This document shows positions 16,625 to 25,351 of a stretch of 64,000 bases of DNA, piece by piece. The stretch is from Cerina litoralis (GTDB taxonomy: Bacteria; Bacteroidota; Bacteroidia; Flavobacteriales; Flavobacteriaceae): contig JAIRBC010000015.1 in the NCBI GenBank assembly GCA_022008415.1, positions 62,001 to 126,000 on the forward strand. Reading direction: 5' to 3'. The notes beneath the pieces are model-generated. The model ran no database searches and was not told where the DNA came from. It worked only from the letters and a program-made list of their open reading frames with translations. Position numbers and translations under genes: made by a program. Position 1 is the stretch's first letter. Each line of letters opens with the position of its first letter.

Positions 16625-17176
16625 ATGAAACATTTAATTATCGACCCGCTTATAATATTGCTGCTTTTCTCCTTTGGTGTGGGTTGCGAGAAAAACGAAG
16701 AAAGTATGGAAACGAGTGCTTTTGAAGCCAAATTTTTTACAAAAAGGAACTTTGATGCCGAAATAGGAACCTGTACAGAGGATCCTTATCTGGGGTACAA
16801 TTATCAGGTAGGCGAAGGTTCTTCGACCCTCCTGGGAAAATTTACAGCGGAATTATTCTTTTGTGGCAATGGTAGCGATTATAAAAACGGAGAAGGCGTA
16901 TTTGTTGCCGAGAATGGGGACGAACTGTACTACCGCGTTCCTTCATCGGGAGAAATAGGACATGTTTTGCCCCTACCCTATGCTGACCCCCTCTATGAAT
17001 TATATTTTCAAGACTCCTTTACTTTTACCGGCGGAACAGGTCGTTTTAAAGGCGCTTCCGGCGGCGGTAAAACCGACAGTTATGTAGATTTGTTGGTAGA
17101 TGGCGATACCACCCAATTTATACCGGAGCACAGAACCGATCACGTCTGGTCTGGCACCATTACTTTGATGAAATAA
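16625..17176 (+). CDS. Lipoprotein with an allene-oxide-cyclase/dirigent-like barrel pattern
   Basis: 183 residues. The N-terminus ends in a lipobox-like GVGC (Cys21). The domain is beta-rich and late on shows FTGGTGRFKGASGGG, the glycine motif typical of small AOC/dirigent-type eight-stranded barrels, and ends in VWSGTITLMK. That fold assignment rests on the motif alone. The gene follows the AraC-TPR regulator on the same strand, and the gap carries a GGTCA...TGACC dyad (16591-16605) that could be an operator. Function unknown. Confidence 0.65.
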   Translation: MKHLIIDPLIILLLFSFGVGCEKNEESMETSAFEAKFFTKRNFDAEIGTCTEDPYLGYNYQVGEGSSTLLGKFTAELFFCGNGSDYKNGEGVFVAENGDELYYRVPSSGEIGHVLPLPYADPLYELYFQDSFTFTGGTGRFKGASGGGKTDSYVDLLVDGDTTQFIPEHRTDHVWSGTITLMK

Positions 17177-17200
17177 GGGATAATCACGCCTTATATATTT

Positions 17201-17240
17201 AAAATCGAGGTCGCATTTCCTTCAAGTGGCCTCGATTTTT
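17201..17240 (+). terminator. Rho-independent terminator
   Basis: AAAATCGAGG pairs with CCTCGATTTT across a 19-nt loop, followed by T residues, 24 nt after the lipoprotein gene. Confidence 0.85.
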
Positions 17241-17352
17241 GCGGTTGGGATGGAAGAAGGCGGGTTAACCAACGAGATTTCGCAAGCATTATTTTTATAC
17301 TCGTTTCTATTCGCTTGCCCCAAACCATTTGAGACTCAATTTTATTGACACA

Positions 17353-18237
17353 TTAGTATTCACAAGTAGAGTTATCGGCTTTTACGTAGTAGGACTTGTA
17401 ATTTTTCGCTTTCTTGTCCATACAACCACAAAGATTCAGAAGTTCTATGGACTTAAAATCGATCGGGGCCGTCTCGGCCTGTATTGAAATATACCCCTCA
17501 TTAACGGGCGCTCCTTCTTTGTAGGCAGATTCTTTGTACCCACTGATAGCACCCCCACCTATTGTAGGTTTTCTATATTCCATGACCACCTTGCCCTCTA
17601 GAATATGTTGGATCAAGGAATCTCCAAGTACCAAAGCCTCCACCTCTACCCATTGATCGCCCGGGTAGGTTTTTGAAGTTGAGTTGACACAGTGTGGGGT
17701 AAACAAGCTGTCGTTTAAGATCACATTCGTCCCGGGGGTACAGAGGTTTGCATTGGTACGTTGGTGTACCCCATCACCGCCCAGTAGCTGCAATTCTAGC
17801 GAAATAGGAAAATCCTGGTCGAGTCCGATGGTCGAAGGTTCCTGACAATGTAGCATTAGACCATTGTTTCGGACGGCCCATCCGGGACCCCCGGTCTGTT
17901 GTTCCCCTACGAAACGATATTTTGCCCTTAATCTGTAATGCGAGAACTTATCCTTGTAATAAAGATGTCCGAAATCTTCGTTAAAGGTATCTCTTGCGGC
18001 ATAGCGCACGCTGAGCAAACTGTCTTTTACTATAAATCGATTTTTATAATTTACACCGAGTTCGGATCCCTTAAATTTTGGGGTCCAGTTGTCCATATTG
18101 GATCCGTCAAACAAGGAAATCCATTCTTCTTTATTGGGGTCTACAGTAGATTGCCTACATCCAATAAGCCCAATTGCCATCACTAAAAACAAATAAATCA
18201 TATGCTTGCGGATTATTTTTCGAGGAGTATTATTCAT
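17353..18237 (-). CDS. DUF1080 (3-keto-disaccharide hydrolase) family lipoprotein
   Basis: 294 residues. The lipoprotein signal ends in LIGC (Cys27). The DUF1080 fold is recognisable from EWISLFDGSNMDNWTPKFKG near the start and from GWAVRNNGLMLHCQEP and EAEALVLGDS-type blocks later. The C-terminus has a cysteine-rich LCGCMDKKAKNYKSYYVKA segment ending CEY. The family forms laminin-G-like jelly rolls, and some members hydrolyse 3-keto-glycosides. It lies downstream of the glycan cluster on the same strand with a 41-nt gap from the flippase, so co-transcription is possible. The glycan substrate is unknown. Confidence 0.8.
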   Translation of the reverse strand: MNNTPRKIIRKHMIYLFLVMAIGLIGCRQSTVDPNKEEWISLFDGSNMDNWTPKFKGSELGVNYKNRFIVKDSLLSVRYAARDTFNEDFGHLYYKDKFSHYRLRAKYRFVGEQQTGGPGWAVRNNGLMLHCQEPSTIGLDQDFPISLELQLLGGDGVHQRTNANLCTPGTNVILNDSLFTPHCVNSTSKTYPGDQWVEVEALVLGDSLIQHILEGKVVMEYRKPTIGGGAISGYKESAYKEGAPVNEGYISIQAETAPIDFKSIELLNLCGCMDKKAKNYKSYYVKADNSTCEY

Positions 18238-18278
18238 GACGTTAGGTGATTTCTGATTTTGTAGAACAAGGTAACCAT

Positions 18279-19736
18279 TTATTTCGGCCTTAAAAATTTG
18301 TTCAATATCCCAAATACGTCCTCCGAGATTTTAAATCGATACAGTATTACGGTGTAAGCAATAACGGTAAGTGCACTCTTGAGCACTATATTGACAACGG
18401 GATGAAATGGAAAATTCAGAAAATAGAAAATGGTGCCCAGCAACAAAAGAAGGAGGAGCACTTTCGCCGTTTCCGACGTATAAGGGATCAATCCGTACTT
18501 CCATTTCACAAAAACCATTTTTATGGTATTGTAAATAAAAAACGCCATAAAACTTGCTATAGCGGCCCCATCCAACCCGTATTTGGGGATGAGCCACATA
18601 TTAAAAAGCACCGTAATTACAGCTAGGAACACCCCCATTACCAATACGGTTCGGTAGTGATCGGAATTGTAAAGGATGGCATTGTTGTTTCCCAACAGCG
18701 CGTCGTATACTTTGGCCAGCCCGATAAGGAAAACTATGGTAAATCCGCCGCGGTAATCTTCCGGCAGCAATAAGTACAGTTCGTTAAGGTTGATAATGAT
18801 CAAACCGAACAAGAGTCCCGCTGCAATAAACAGGGTAAGGGAACTTTTTTGATAAAGCTTTTGGAGGCCTTCGTTATCCCCATTATTTAGCAATTCTGCC
18901 GTAATGGGATAGGTTATTTGATGCATTGCCCTAGAGGGAACCGCGATCGTCATGGCAATATAGGATGCCACACTGTAGTAGGCCACATTTTCGATCAGAA
19001 TATATTGGTTGATCATTACCTTATCGATTTCCAAAAGTACGATGGCCGCAGACCCGCCCAGGATAATAAATGCACTATAAGACAGGATCGTCCGCGTATT
19101 GTTTGGAAAATTAAAATTCAACCTTGGCATTCTAACGCTGTAGGCATAGATTTTAATAACCAGGGTCCGCATCAGATAGAGCACCACCAAGGCCTTTAAA
19201 AAGGTTTCTACTGATATTGCGTTAAAATAAATGAGCAACAATAAGATAGTTACCCCCACCCTACTGAATACTTCCTTCATAAAATTGCCAAAAACCGATT
19301 TCATTTGTACCCTAGCCCAGGCATAGAAGACTTCAAAATAAGCCATAGCAACCCCGATCCAAAAAATATACCAGACGTAACCTTTTACTATAGCGTTTTC
19401 GCGGGATAAAAAGTCACCGATGGCGTTGTTGGCAAAATAGGAGAAAAGCCCTATAGGGACAATGAGTGCAAGAGGCAACAAAAGCATTAAAGAAAGGAAA
19501 CCATCGGAATCCTTATTGTTTTGAAAACTACTGTAGTACTTAACCAAGGTGTTGGGTACCCCAAAAGCCAGCACGGGCATCAAGATCGCCGATGCCGATA
19601 GGATTACGCCGACAAGCCCGTAATATTCGTCGGTTAAAAACCGAGTGTATAAAAACAAGGTGTTGATCGCTCCTATGGCAAAACCCAAATAGGTGACGAT
19701 CGTATTTTTCAAGGACTGCTTTAATACTATTCCCAT
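18279..19736 (-). CDS. Polysaccharide flippase (MATE/Wzx-type, oligosaccharide exporter)
   Basis: 485 residues, about 14 hydrophobic helices spread evenly, no large soluble domain. N-terminal MGIVLKQSLKNTIVTYLGFA and the LYTRFLTDEYYGLVG loop are typical of lipopolysaccharide biosynthesis flippases (Polysacc_synt family). Such proteins flip lipid-linked sugars across the inner membrane. The gene overlaps the end of the glycosyltransferase by 10 nt, so the two are translated from one mRNA. Confidence 0.88.
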   Translation of the reverse strand: MGIVLKQSLKNTIVTYLGFAIGAINTLFLYTRFLTDEYYGLVGVILSASAILMPVLAFGVPNTLVKYYSSFQNNKDSDGFLSLMLLLPLALIVPIGLFSYFANNAIGDFLSRENAIVKGYVWYIFWIGVAMAYFEVFYAWARVQMKSVFGNFMKEVFSRVGVTILLLLIYFNAISVETFLKALVVLYLMRTLVIKIYAYSVRMPRLNFNFPNNTRTILSYSAFIILGGSAAIVLLEIDKVMINQYILIENVAYYSVASYIAMTIAVPSRAMHQITYPITAELLNNGDNEGLQKLYQKSSLTLFIAAGLLFGLIIINLNELYLLLPEDYRGGFTIVFLIGLAKVYDALLGNNNAILYNSDHYRTVLVMGVFLAVITVLFNMWLIPKYGLDGAAIASFMAFFIYNTIKMVFVKWKYGLIPYTSETAKVLLLLLLLGTIFYFLNFPFHPVVNIVLKSALTVIAYTVILYRFKISEDVFGILNKFLRPK

Positions 19737-21007
19737 GGAAGGTTGTTAACTAACTTTTCTGTAAGTGCCCTGCGGCTATATTTTTCTATGCCGACCGAGG
19801 TTACCGTCAATTTCCCTTGTTGATAGTCGGCAAACCATTCCAAAAGTAATTTTTTTATTTGTGAATGCTCCTGGTAGTCGAAAGTCTTGCCCGATTGGGT
19901 CTCCGCAATCAGGGTGCCTACCTCCCACCCTTTTGGACCCAGTCCCAAAATTGGTCGGCCGGCGGCCATATACTCGAACAATTTACCGGGAATAATTCCC
20001 TTGGTCTCTTTAGAATCTATTTCGGCAAGAAGCAATATTTGTGATTTCCGCTGAACCTTGAGTGCTTCCGAATGGGATAGGTATCCTTCTAGCTTAAGGT
20101 AAGGCTCCAGATCAAAACCGGCCAAGGTCTCCAAAACATCCTTACTTACAATACCCGCGAGCCGAAGCTGTACCGCATTCTTAAAATCCACATTTTCGGA
20201 TATCAATTCGGACAAGACCTTCCAAAGATTTTTTGGGTTCCTACCCGTAAGTAAGGATCCTATATGGGAAATTGTGAATTTGTCGTCCAACTCTTCCTTT
20301 CTAACGGGTATTTCTTGGTATCCGTTTGTGATTACTTCTATAGGCCGCGAGGTAACGGCCTCAAATTCATTTTTGGTGGTAAGGCTGGTTACCGTAATCC
20401 TATCGGCGGTATTCAGTACCATGCGCTCCAAGCGCTGGTGTTTTTGGCGGGCAGCCTTGGTAAGTTTTAATTTTTCATGATAGCCTATGGAAGTCCAAGG
20501 GTCTCTAAAATCGGCCAACCATTGTACCCGGTATTCTTGTTTTAATCGATACCCGATTAGGTGAACACTATGTGGCGGACCCGTGGTAGTAATGGTTTTG
20601 ATACCTTCGCTCCGCAATATTTCAGATAAATACCGAACGGATGGCTTTACCCAAAACTTCCGGGCATCGGGAATAAACAAATTCCCCCTTACCCACAGCA
20701 TGGCCTTTTCCAGAAATGACTGATTTTTAGTATCGATGATTCCCGAGCTGATTTGATTTGTCTTTTTGCGCGATACAAGTCCGGCTAAACGATAGGGTTC
20801 AAAGATGGGACCTTTATAAATTTTGATGTCATTTGGGATTTCTTCCAAAAAACTCTTATCCACTATGGGATAATGGGGATTTTCGGGAATATAGAGCACG
20901 GGTTCTACCCCAAAATCCCTTAAATATCTAACAAAATTCAGCCAGCGCTGTACCCCGGGACCTCCCGCAGGAGGCCAGTAGTAGGTAATGATGAGAACTT
21001 TTTTCAT
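19727..21007 (-). CDS. Family 4-type glycosyltransferase
   Basis: 426 residues from ATG 21007 (MKKVLIITYYWPPAGGPGVQ). The longer frame to 21094 has a poor N-terminus. The N-half has the GPGVQ nucleotide-sugar loop common in GT4 enzymes. The C-half has ISHIGSLLTGRNP and GIIPGKLFEYMAAGRPILGLG, where the EX7E-like region contacts the sugar nucleotide. It should add a sugar to a lipid-linked glycan at the inner membrane. It sits between YfhO and the flippase in one minus-strand group. Donor and acceptor sugars are unknown. Confidence 0.87.
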   Translation of the reverse strand: MKKVLIITYYWPPAGGPGVQRWLNFVRYLRDFGVEPVLYIPENPHYPIVDKSFLEEIPNDIKIYKGPIFEPYRLAGLVSRKKTNQISSGIIDTKNQSFLEKAMLWVRGNLFIPDARKFWVKPSVRYLSEILRSEGIKTITTTGPPHSVHLIGYRLKQEYRVQWLADFRDPWTSIGYHEKLKLTKAARQKHQRLERMVLNTADRITVTSLTTKNEFEAVTSRPIEVITNGYQEIPVRKEELDDKFTISHIGSLLTGRNPKNLWKVLSELISENVDFKNAVQLRLAGIVSKDVLETLAGFDLEPYLKLEGYLSHSEALKVQRKSQILLLAEIDSKETKGIIPGKLFEYMAAGRPILGLGPKGWEVGTLIAETQSGKTFDYQEHSQIKKLLLEWFADYQQGKLTVTSVGIEKYSRRALTEKLVNNLPWE

Positions 21008-21106
21008 CGATGACGGCGTATAGGTTGAACTTGTCATGTTATTCGGGGTACAATGCAATTTATGACGGTGGCACAAAACTATGGGGAGACACAAGGCATG
21101 CCGTCA

Positions 21107-23551
21107 CTACGGCGAATTTAATTTATCCTCATGACGCGTACGCCAAACTGAAAATCCTATCCCGCCCAAAACTATCAAAACCAAAATTATAGAACTGGCC
21201 AAGGTAATTTGGCTTCCAGTTTGTACGAGGTTGGGCCGGAACTTAAATTCTATAATATGGTTACCCGAAGGGATTTTAATGGCGCGCAGTACGTAGTTGA
21301 CCTCAAAATACGGTTTCTCTTCCCCATCGATATAGGCGTTCCATCCGTCGGCGTAATACATCTCCGAAAAAACGCCTACCCCGGCGTTTGGGTTGCTGGA
21401 TCTATACGTAAGATGATTTGGCTCATAATGGGTCAAGACAATGGAAGCCGAGGAATCTTTTTGGAACTCAAAACGGTGGATATTGGGGAAATTCTCAGTG
21501 TTTACCACCGCTTCGTTCTTAACGTCCAAGCTATCCAGGGCTTTGATTTCGGCATCGGCACTGGTCACGGGCAATAACTTATTTACAAACCATGCATTGC
21601 CATTGGCATAGGGGTTTACAGCGGGATATTGCTTTCCTTCCTCGTCCTGTTGAACAATGTACTTTACATTGAGCATGTTCAGCACACGGACGTTGTTCTT
21701 ATAGATATGAAAATCGAACAAATCCTGTATGCCCGCCGGTTTTGCGGCGTGATACCCGCCAATGGATCTATGGAAGTAGGAAGTACGGGCGCCATTTAGC
21801 CCTTCCGCGGGGTCGTATACCCTATAAACCGTAGTATCCTTACTAATTTGTCGATCTACCGCGGTCTCCTGGAAAGGTCTATCCATTTGTCTTTTGGGCA
21901 CAAAATCCTCTTTGTTCACATAACGCAGGTCTACCCCCACCAAATCGAAAACAACTAAGGCGCCAAGGGCTGCTAGAAATAAGTTATGTTTAATTTTTTG
22001 TCTTAAATAGGCCCAGATTACCAAAGCTGCCAACAGCACATAGATCAAAGATCTAAAAATATCGTGGGTATAGACGGCTTCCCTATCTAATCTTATCATG
22101 GTAATCACTTGGTCGCCAAAATACTTTCGATAGGTTTCATCGCTCTGTGCCGTAAATGAAAACATACCCTTAAAAACAAAAAGAGCGACACATAGCCCTG
22201 CTACAATTAGTAGACTTAATTTTAGTGCGTCCAGTTTTTTCTTGCTTTCAACCGAAGGTTTAAATATTTCTGTCAATCCCAACACGGCCAAAACAGGAGC
22301 ACATAGCTCCAAAATGACCTGAATGGAAGAGACGGCCCTAAACTTATCGTAGAGCGGAAAGTAATCGATCATAAAATCGGTCAAAAAGCCAAAGTTTTTC
22401 CCCCAGGAAAGCAAGAGCGATAAAATGGTTCCGCCCAAAAGCCACCATTTGGTCTTTCCCTTAACCAAAAAAAGTCCCAACACAAATAAAAAGAAAATAA
22501 TTGCCCCGATATAGGCCGGTCCCGAAACCCCGGGCTGATCGCCCCAATACAAGGGCAGGCCACTGGTAAATTCCAATGCTTTGGTGCGCGATAGGCCCTG
22601 ATCTACAAGAAAATCATAAGTTTTGGAATCTGTGCCAAGGTCCTCTTGATTGGACCCGCCAAAAAGTCTTGGCACTAACAGGTTCAACGATTCCACAATT
22701 CCATAGCTGTATTGTGTAATGTACTCCTTGCTTAGACCGTTTGTATTTTCTTTGGGGGTACCGTTGGGGTTAATGGTCAATTGGGACTTACCACGGGTGC
22801 TCCAATCGGCGTACTCCTTAGTACCCATAAGACTGGTGGCATTTGCGGACACACCGAGCACTACGGCCAAAAGCAATATCCCAACAGAAATGAAGTAATG
22901 CTTTAGTTTACCTTTTCTAATGGCATCGACCAGATAAGCGATTCCCAAAATCAGGACCAACAACATAAAGTAATAGGTCATCTGGTAGTGATTGGCCTGC
23001 ACTTCAAGGGCCATGGCTACGGCGGTCAGGACAAAGCCCCACAGGTATCTTTTTCGGAAAACGAGGACAATACCACCCAACAAAATAGGCATATAACCCA
23101 GGGCATGGGCCTTGGCATTGTGCCCTGCGCCGAGAATAATAATCATATAGGTAGAGAATCCGAAGGCCAGGGCACCGAGAACGGCCAATCGGTAATCTAC
23201 CTTTAAACAGCACAGAAGTATATAAAATCCGATGAGATAAAGAAAAAGGTAATCTGCCGGGCGTGGCAGAAATCGAATGAGGTTGTCTAACTTCTTAACG
23301 TAATTATTTGGATAATTGGCCCCCAATTGGTACGTGGGCATGCCCCCAAAGGCGCCATCGGTCCAATACGGCTCTTCCCCGGTCCGTTGGCGGAAATCGT
23401 TCTGCTCCTTGGCCATCCCGGTATATTGTACAATATCCGATTGAAATATGGCCTTTCCCTGAAGTACAGGATTAAAATAGGCGACGGAAGCGGCCACAAA
23501 AAAAACAAAAACGAAGAAATGTATAAATAAGGCCTTAACGCTGGTCTTCAT
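21107..23551 (-). CDS. YfhO family membrane protein
   Basis: 814 residues with about 13 membrane helices in the first 560 residues, then a soluble domain (residues ~575-780) and a last helix near the C-terminus. The opening PVLQGKAIFQSDIVQYTGMAK and WTDGAFGGMPTYQLG are characteristic of Bacteroidota YfhO proteins. The fold resembles GT-C membrane glycosyltransferases; the Bacillus relative is implicated in glycosylating teichoic acid. It lies 99 nt upstream of the GT4 gene. A role as polyprenyl-sugar-dependent glycosyltransferase is inference from family and context. Confidence 0.88.
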   Translation of the reverse strand: MKTSVKALFIHFFVFVFFVAASVAYFNPVLQGKAIFQSDIVQYTGMAKEQNDFRQRTGEEPYWTDGAFGGMPTYQLGANYPNNYVKKLDNLIRFLPRPADYLFLYLIGFYILLCCLKVDYRLAVLGALAFGFSTYMIIILGAGHNAKAHALGYMPILLGGIVLVFRKRYLWGFVLTAVAMALEVQANHYQMTYYFMLLVLILGIAYLVDAIRKGKLKHYFISVGILLLAVVLGVSANATSLMGTKEYADWSTRGKSQLTINPNGTPKENTNGLSKEYITQYSYGIVESLNLLVPRLFGGSNQEDLGTDSKTYDFLVDQGLSRTKALEFTSGLPLYWGDQPGVSGPAYIGAIIFFLFVLGLFLVKGKTKWWLLGGTILSLLLSWGKNFGFLTDFMIDYFPLYDKFRAVSSIQVILELCAPVLAVLGLTEIFKPSVESKKKLDALKLSLLIVAGLCVALFVFKGMFSFTAQSDETYRKYFGDQVITMIRLDREAVYTHDIFRSLIYVLLAALVIWAYLRQKIKHNLFLAALGALVVFDLVGVDLRYVNKEDFVPKRQMDRPFQETAVDRQISKDTTVYRVYDPAEGLNGARTSYFHRSIGGYHAAKPAGIQDLFDFHIYKNNVRVLNMLNVKYIVQQDEEGKQYPAVNPYANGNAWFVNKLLPVTSADAEIKALDSLDVKNEAVVNTENFPNIHRFEFQKDSSASIVLTHYEPNHLTYRSSNPNAGVGVFSEMYYADGWNAYIDGEEKPYFEVNYVLRAIKIPSGNHIIEFKFRPNLVQTGSQITLASSIILVLIVLGGIGFSVWRTRHEDKLNSP

Positions 23552-23572
23552 AGGTTGGTTTTAGGACAGAAA

Positions 23573-23842
23573 TCATTCAATTTCCTCAAAATCAATGTAT
23601 TCTCCCACTTTTTCCTTGGAATCGGAAGAGGGTTTTTTGGACTGCTTTTCCTTAATAATCACATCCCCTTCTCGATCACTGTTGGCCGTATCAAAATCGG
23701 TAAAGCCCCCGAATCGTTCCCGAAAGTGTTTTTCGGTCTTCTTGGCCGCGTACCTGAAAAGCTGGGGCGCAAACAACCTACCCAGTATCTTTAGCAGATA
23801 ATATACCAGCACAATAATCAGTATCGTTCTTAAAAAACCCAT
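23573..23842 (-). CDS. DUF4834 family small membrane protein
   Basis: 89 residues: one N-terminal membrane helix (TILIIVLVYYLLKILGRLF), then a basic amphipathic stretch (RYAAKKTEKHFRERFGG) and an acidic tail. This is the size and layout of DUF4834, a family restricted to Bacteroidota with no known function. It starts the minus-strand run that continues 21 nt on with YfhO, so it may help assemble the same glycan machinery. Confidence 0.82.
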   Translation of the reverse strand: MGFLRTILIIVLVYYLLKILGRLFAPQLFRYAAKKTEKHFRERFGGFTDFDTANSDREGDVIIKEKQSKKPSSDSKEKVGEYIDFEEIE

Positions 23843-24067
23843 TTTATAAGCATTCTTTATATCAAAAATACAATTCTAACGTTGTATAAAGAGTGTAAAA
23901 GTCCTAAAATTATTATAAAAGCCCCTGTCACGGCTGCTATCGTGCCCAAAGAACGAACTTTTTTGGGAAAGCAAAAAGGATAAATGTAATGATTGGAGAA
24001 TTTTAGAATTGCGCTTTACAATAGATTTTAACAAATATCGATTAACGCAACTTATTATCAACATAAT

Positions 24068-24101
24068 GCCGTAGGGACGCAAAGCATTGCGTCCCTACGG
24101 C
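24068..24101. repeat. Perfect 15-bp inverted repeat (REP-like hairpin)
   Basis: GCCGTAGGGACGCAA, a 4-nt loop AGCA, then the exact complement. The wording GTAGGGACGCAA...TTGCGTCCCTAC is of the type of widely dispersed REP/RAYT-linked palindromes. It ends 19 nt before the ATG at 24121, so it would fold in the mRNA leader or occlude the promoter. Confidence 0.8.
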
Positions 24102-24120
24102 AAAAATATAAAAGCCATCA

Positions 24121-25167
24121 ATGAAAAGATTAGTATTCACAGTCTTATTTGCCCTTCCGATCATAGGAACCTCACAATATACCGATGTTATAAATTCTAA
24201 CCGGCCCGGCCAATCGGTGAGTGCCTATGCCGTTGGTAAAAACGTGGTGCAGGCAGAAGGCGGATTCTCCTATGAACAAAGAGACCACGATAAAATGCTT
24301 ACGGAGTCTAGCCTTTTTGGGGTTGATCTGTCCCTGCGATACGGTTTGTTGTTCGAATCCTTGGAGGTCAATTATGACGGCGTGTACAACAGTCAAAATA
24401 TTACCTATACTAGAACCGGTGTTGAGGATAAGTGGTCCAATTTTTCGAGAAACCGTCTGGGCCTTAAATATTTGCTATTTGACCCCTACAAAAATCCCGA
24501 ATTTAGCAAGCCGAATCTCTATAGCTGGAAGGCTAATCATCGTTTCCAATGGAAAAATTTAATTCCGGCCGTTTCCATTTACGGTGGAGCGAATTTTTTA
24601 ATGGGGGACAATCCCTACTACGCAGGCTACCCTACTTTTTCCCCTAGGGCAATGGTGGCTACCCAAAGTAGGATCTCTCCCAGAGTGGTGCTGATTACCA
24701 ATATTGCCTACGACTATATCGGGACGGAGTTTTCCGAATGGAGCTATATCATTTCGCTCAGCCATGCATTGAGGAATCCAAAATGGAGTATTTTTATAGA
24801 GAACCAGGGCATTCAAAGCGATCGGTATTCGGATGAGCTGCTCAGGGGAGGTTTGGCCTATCTGTTCAACGAAAACTTCCAGGTTGACCTCAATTTTGGA
24901 ACTAGCTTTAAAAACACCCCGTCAAGAATCTTTGGCGCACTTGGAGCCTCCTATCGATTAGACATGCACAAGGATGAGCTTAAACCAATTGATGATGGGG
25001 ACGGCATAGATAAGAACGCCATGAAAAAGAAGGAGAGGAAGGAAAAAAGGAAAAGGGGTACCGGGGCCGAAGATATAGATTTGGGACCGTCCAAAAAGGA
25101 AATGCGGAAACAACGGAAAACAGAAAAAAAGAAGGCCAAAGAGAACAGAGGGGTGATTGATTTTTAA
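24121..25167 (+). CDS. Outer-membrane beta-barrel of the phenol-degradation meta-pathway (transporter-like) type
   Basis: 348 residues. A short signal peptide (MKRLVFTVLFALPIIGTS) is followed by NRPGQSVSAYAVGKNVVQAEGG, the usual opening of this barrel family, and by alternating strands up to about residue 285 (FGALGASYRLDM). The last 60 residues are a Lys/Glu/Arg-rich tail (KKKERKEKRKRG, KKEMRKQRKTEKKKAKENRG), which is unusual after a barrel and must remain periplasmic or exposed. The family is thought to pass hydrophobic compounds across the outer membrane. Substrate unknown. Confidence 0.75.
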   Translation: MKRLVFTVLFALPIIGTSQYTDVINSNRPGQSVSAYAVGKNVVQAEGGFSYEQRDHDKMLTESSLFGVDLSLRYGLLFESLEVNYDGVYNSQNITYTRTGVEDKWSNFSRNRLGLKYLLFDPYKNPEFSKPNLYSWKANHRFQWKNLIPAVSIYGGANFLMGDNPYYAGYPTFSPRAMVATQSRISPRVVLITNIAYDYIGTEFSEWSYIISLSHALRNPKWSIFIENQGIQSDRYSDELLRGGLAYLFNENFQVDLNFGTSFKNTPSRIFGALGASYRLDMHKDELKPIDDGDGIDKNAMKKKERKEKRKRGTGAEDIDLGPSKKEMRKQRKTEKKKAKENRGVIDF

Positions 25168-25290
25168 TTAATATCATCCTTTAGCTTCCTCTCCCTAGCC
25201 TTAGAAAGTTTTCCGATGAATAGAGGAATTTGTTCCCCTCTTCAGGTGAAGAGGGGAGCCCATTCTTTTACCGTTATTACAATATCGAAA

Positions 25291-25333
25291 AAAAAAAAGC
25301 ACCGAATTCCAATTGTGGATTTGGTGCTTTTTG
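25291..25333. terminator. Bidirectional terminator
   Basis: AAAAGCACC / GGTGCTTTT stem with A and T runs on both sides, between the convergent barrel gene and the alpha-oxoamine synthase gene. A second hairpin, CCCCTCTTC/GAAGAGGGG, lies at about 25235-25256. Confidence 0.8.
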
Positions 25334-25351
25334 CTTTGTATTCGAGCTGTC

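Noticed and set aside
23876..24082. 68-codon frame on the minus strand between DUF4834 and the barrel gene
   Set aside because: It starts inside the perfect palindrome at 24068 and has no family features or promoter.
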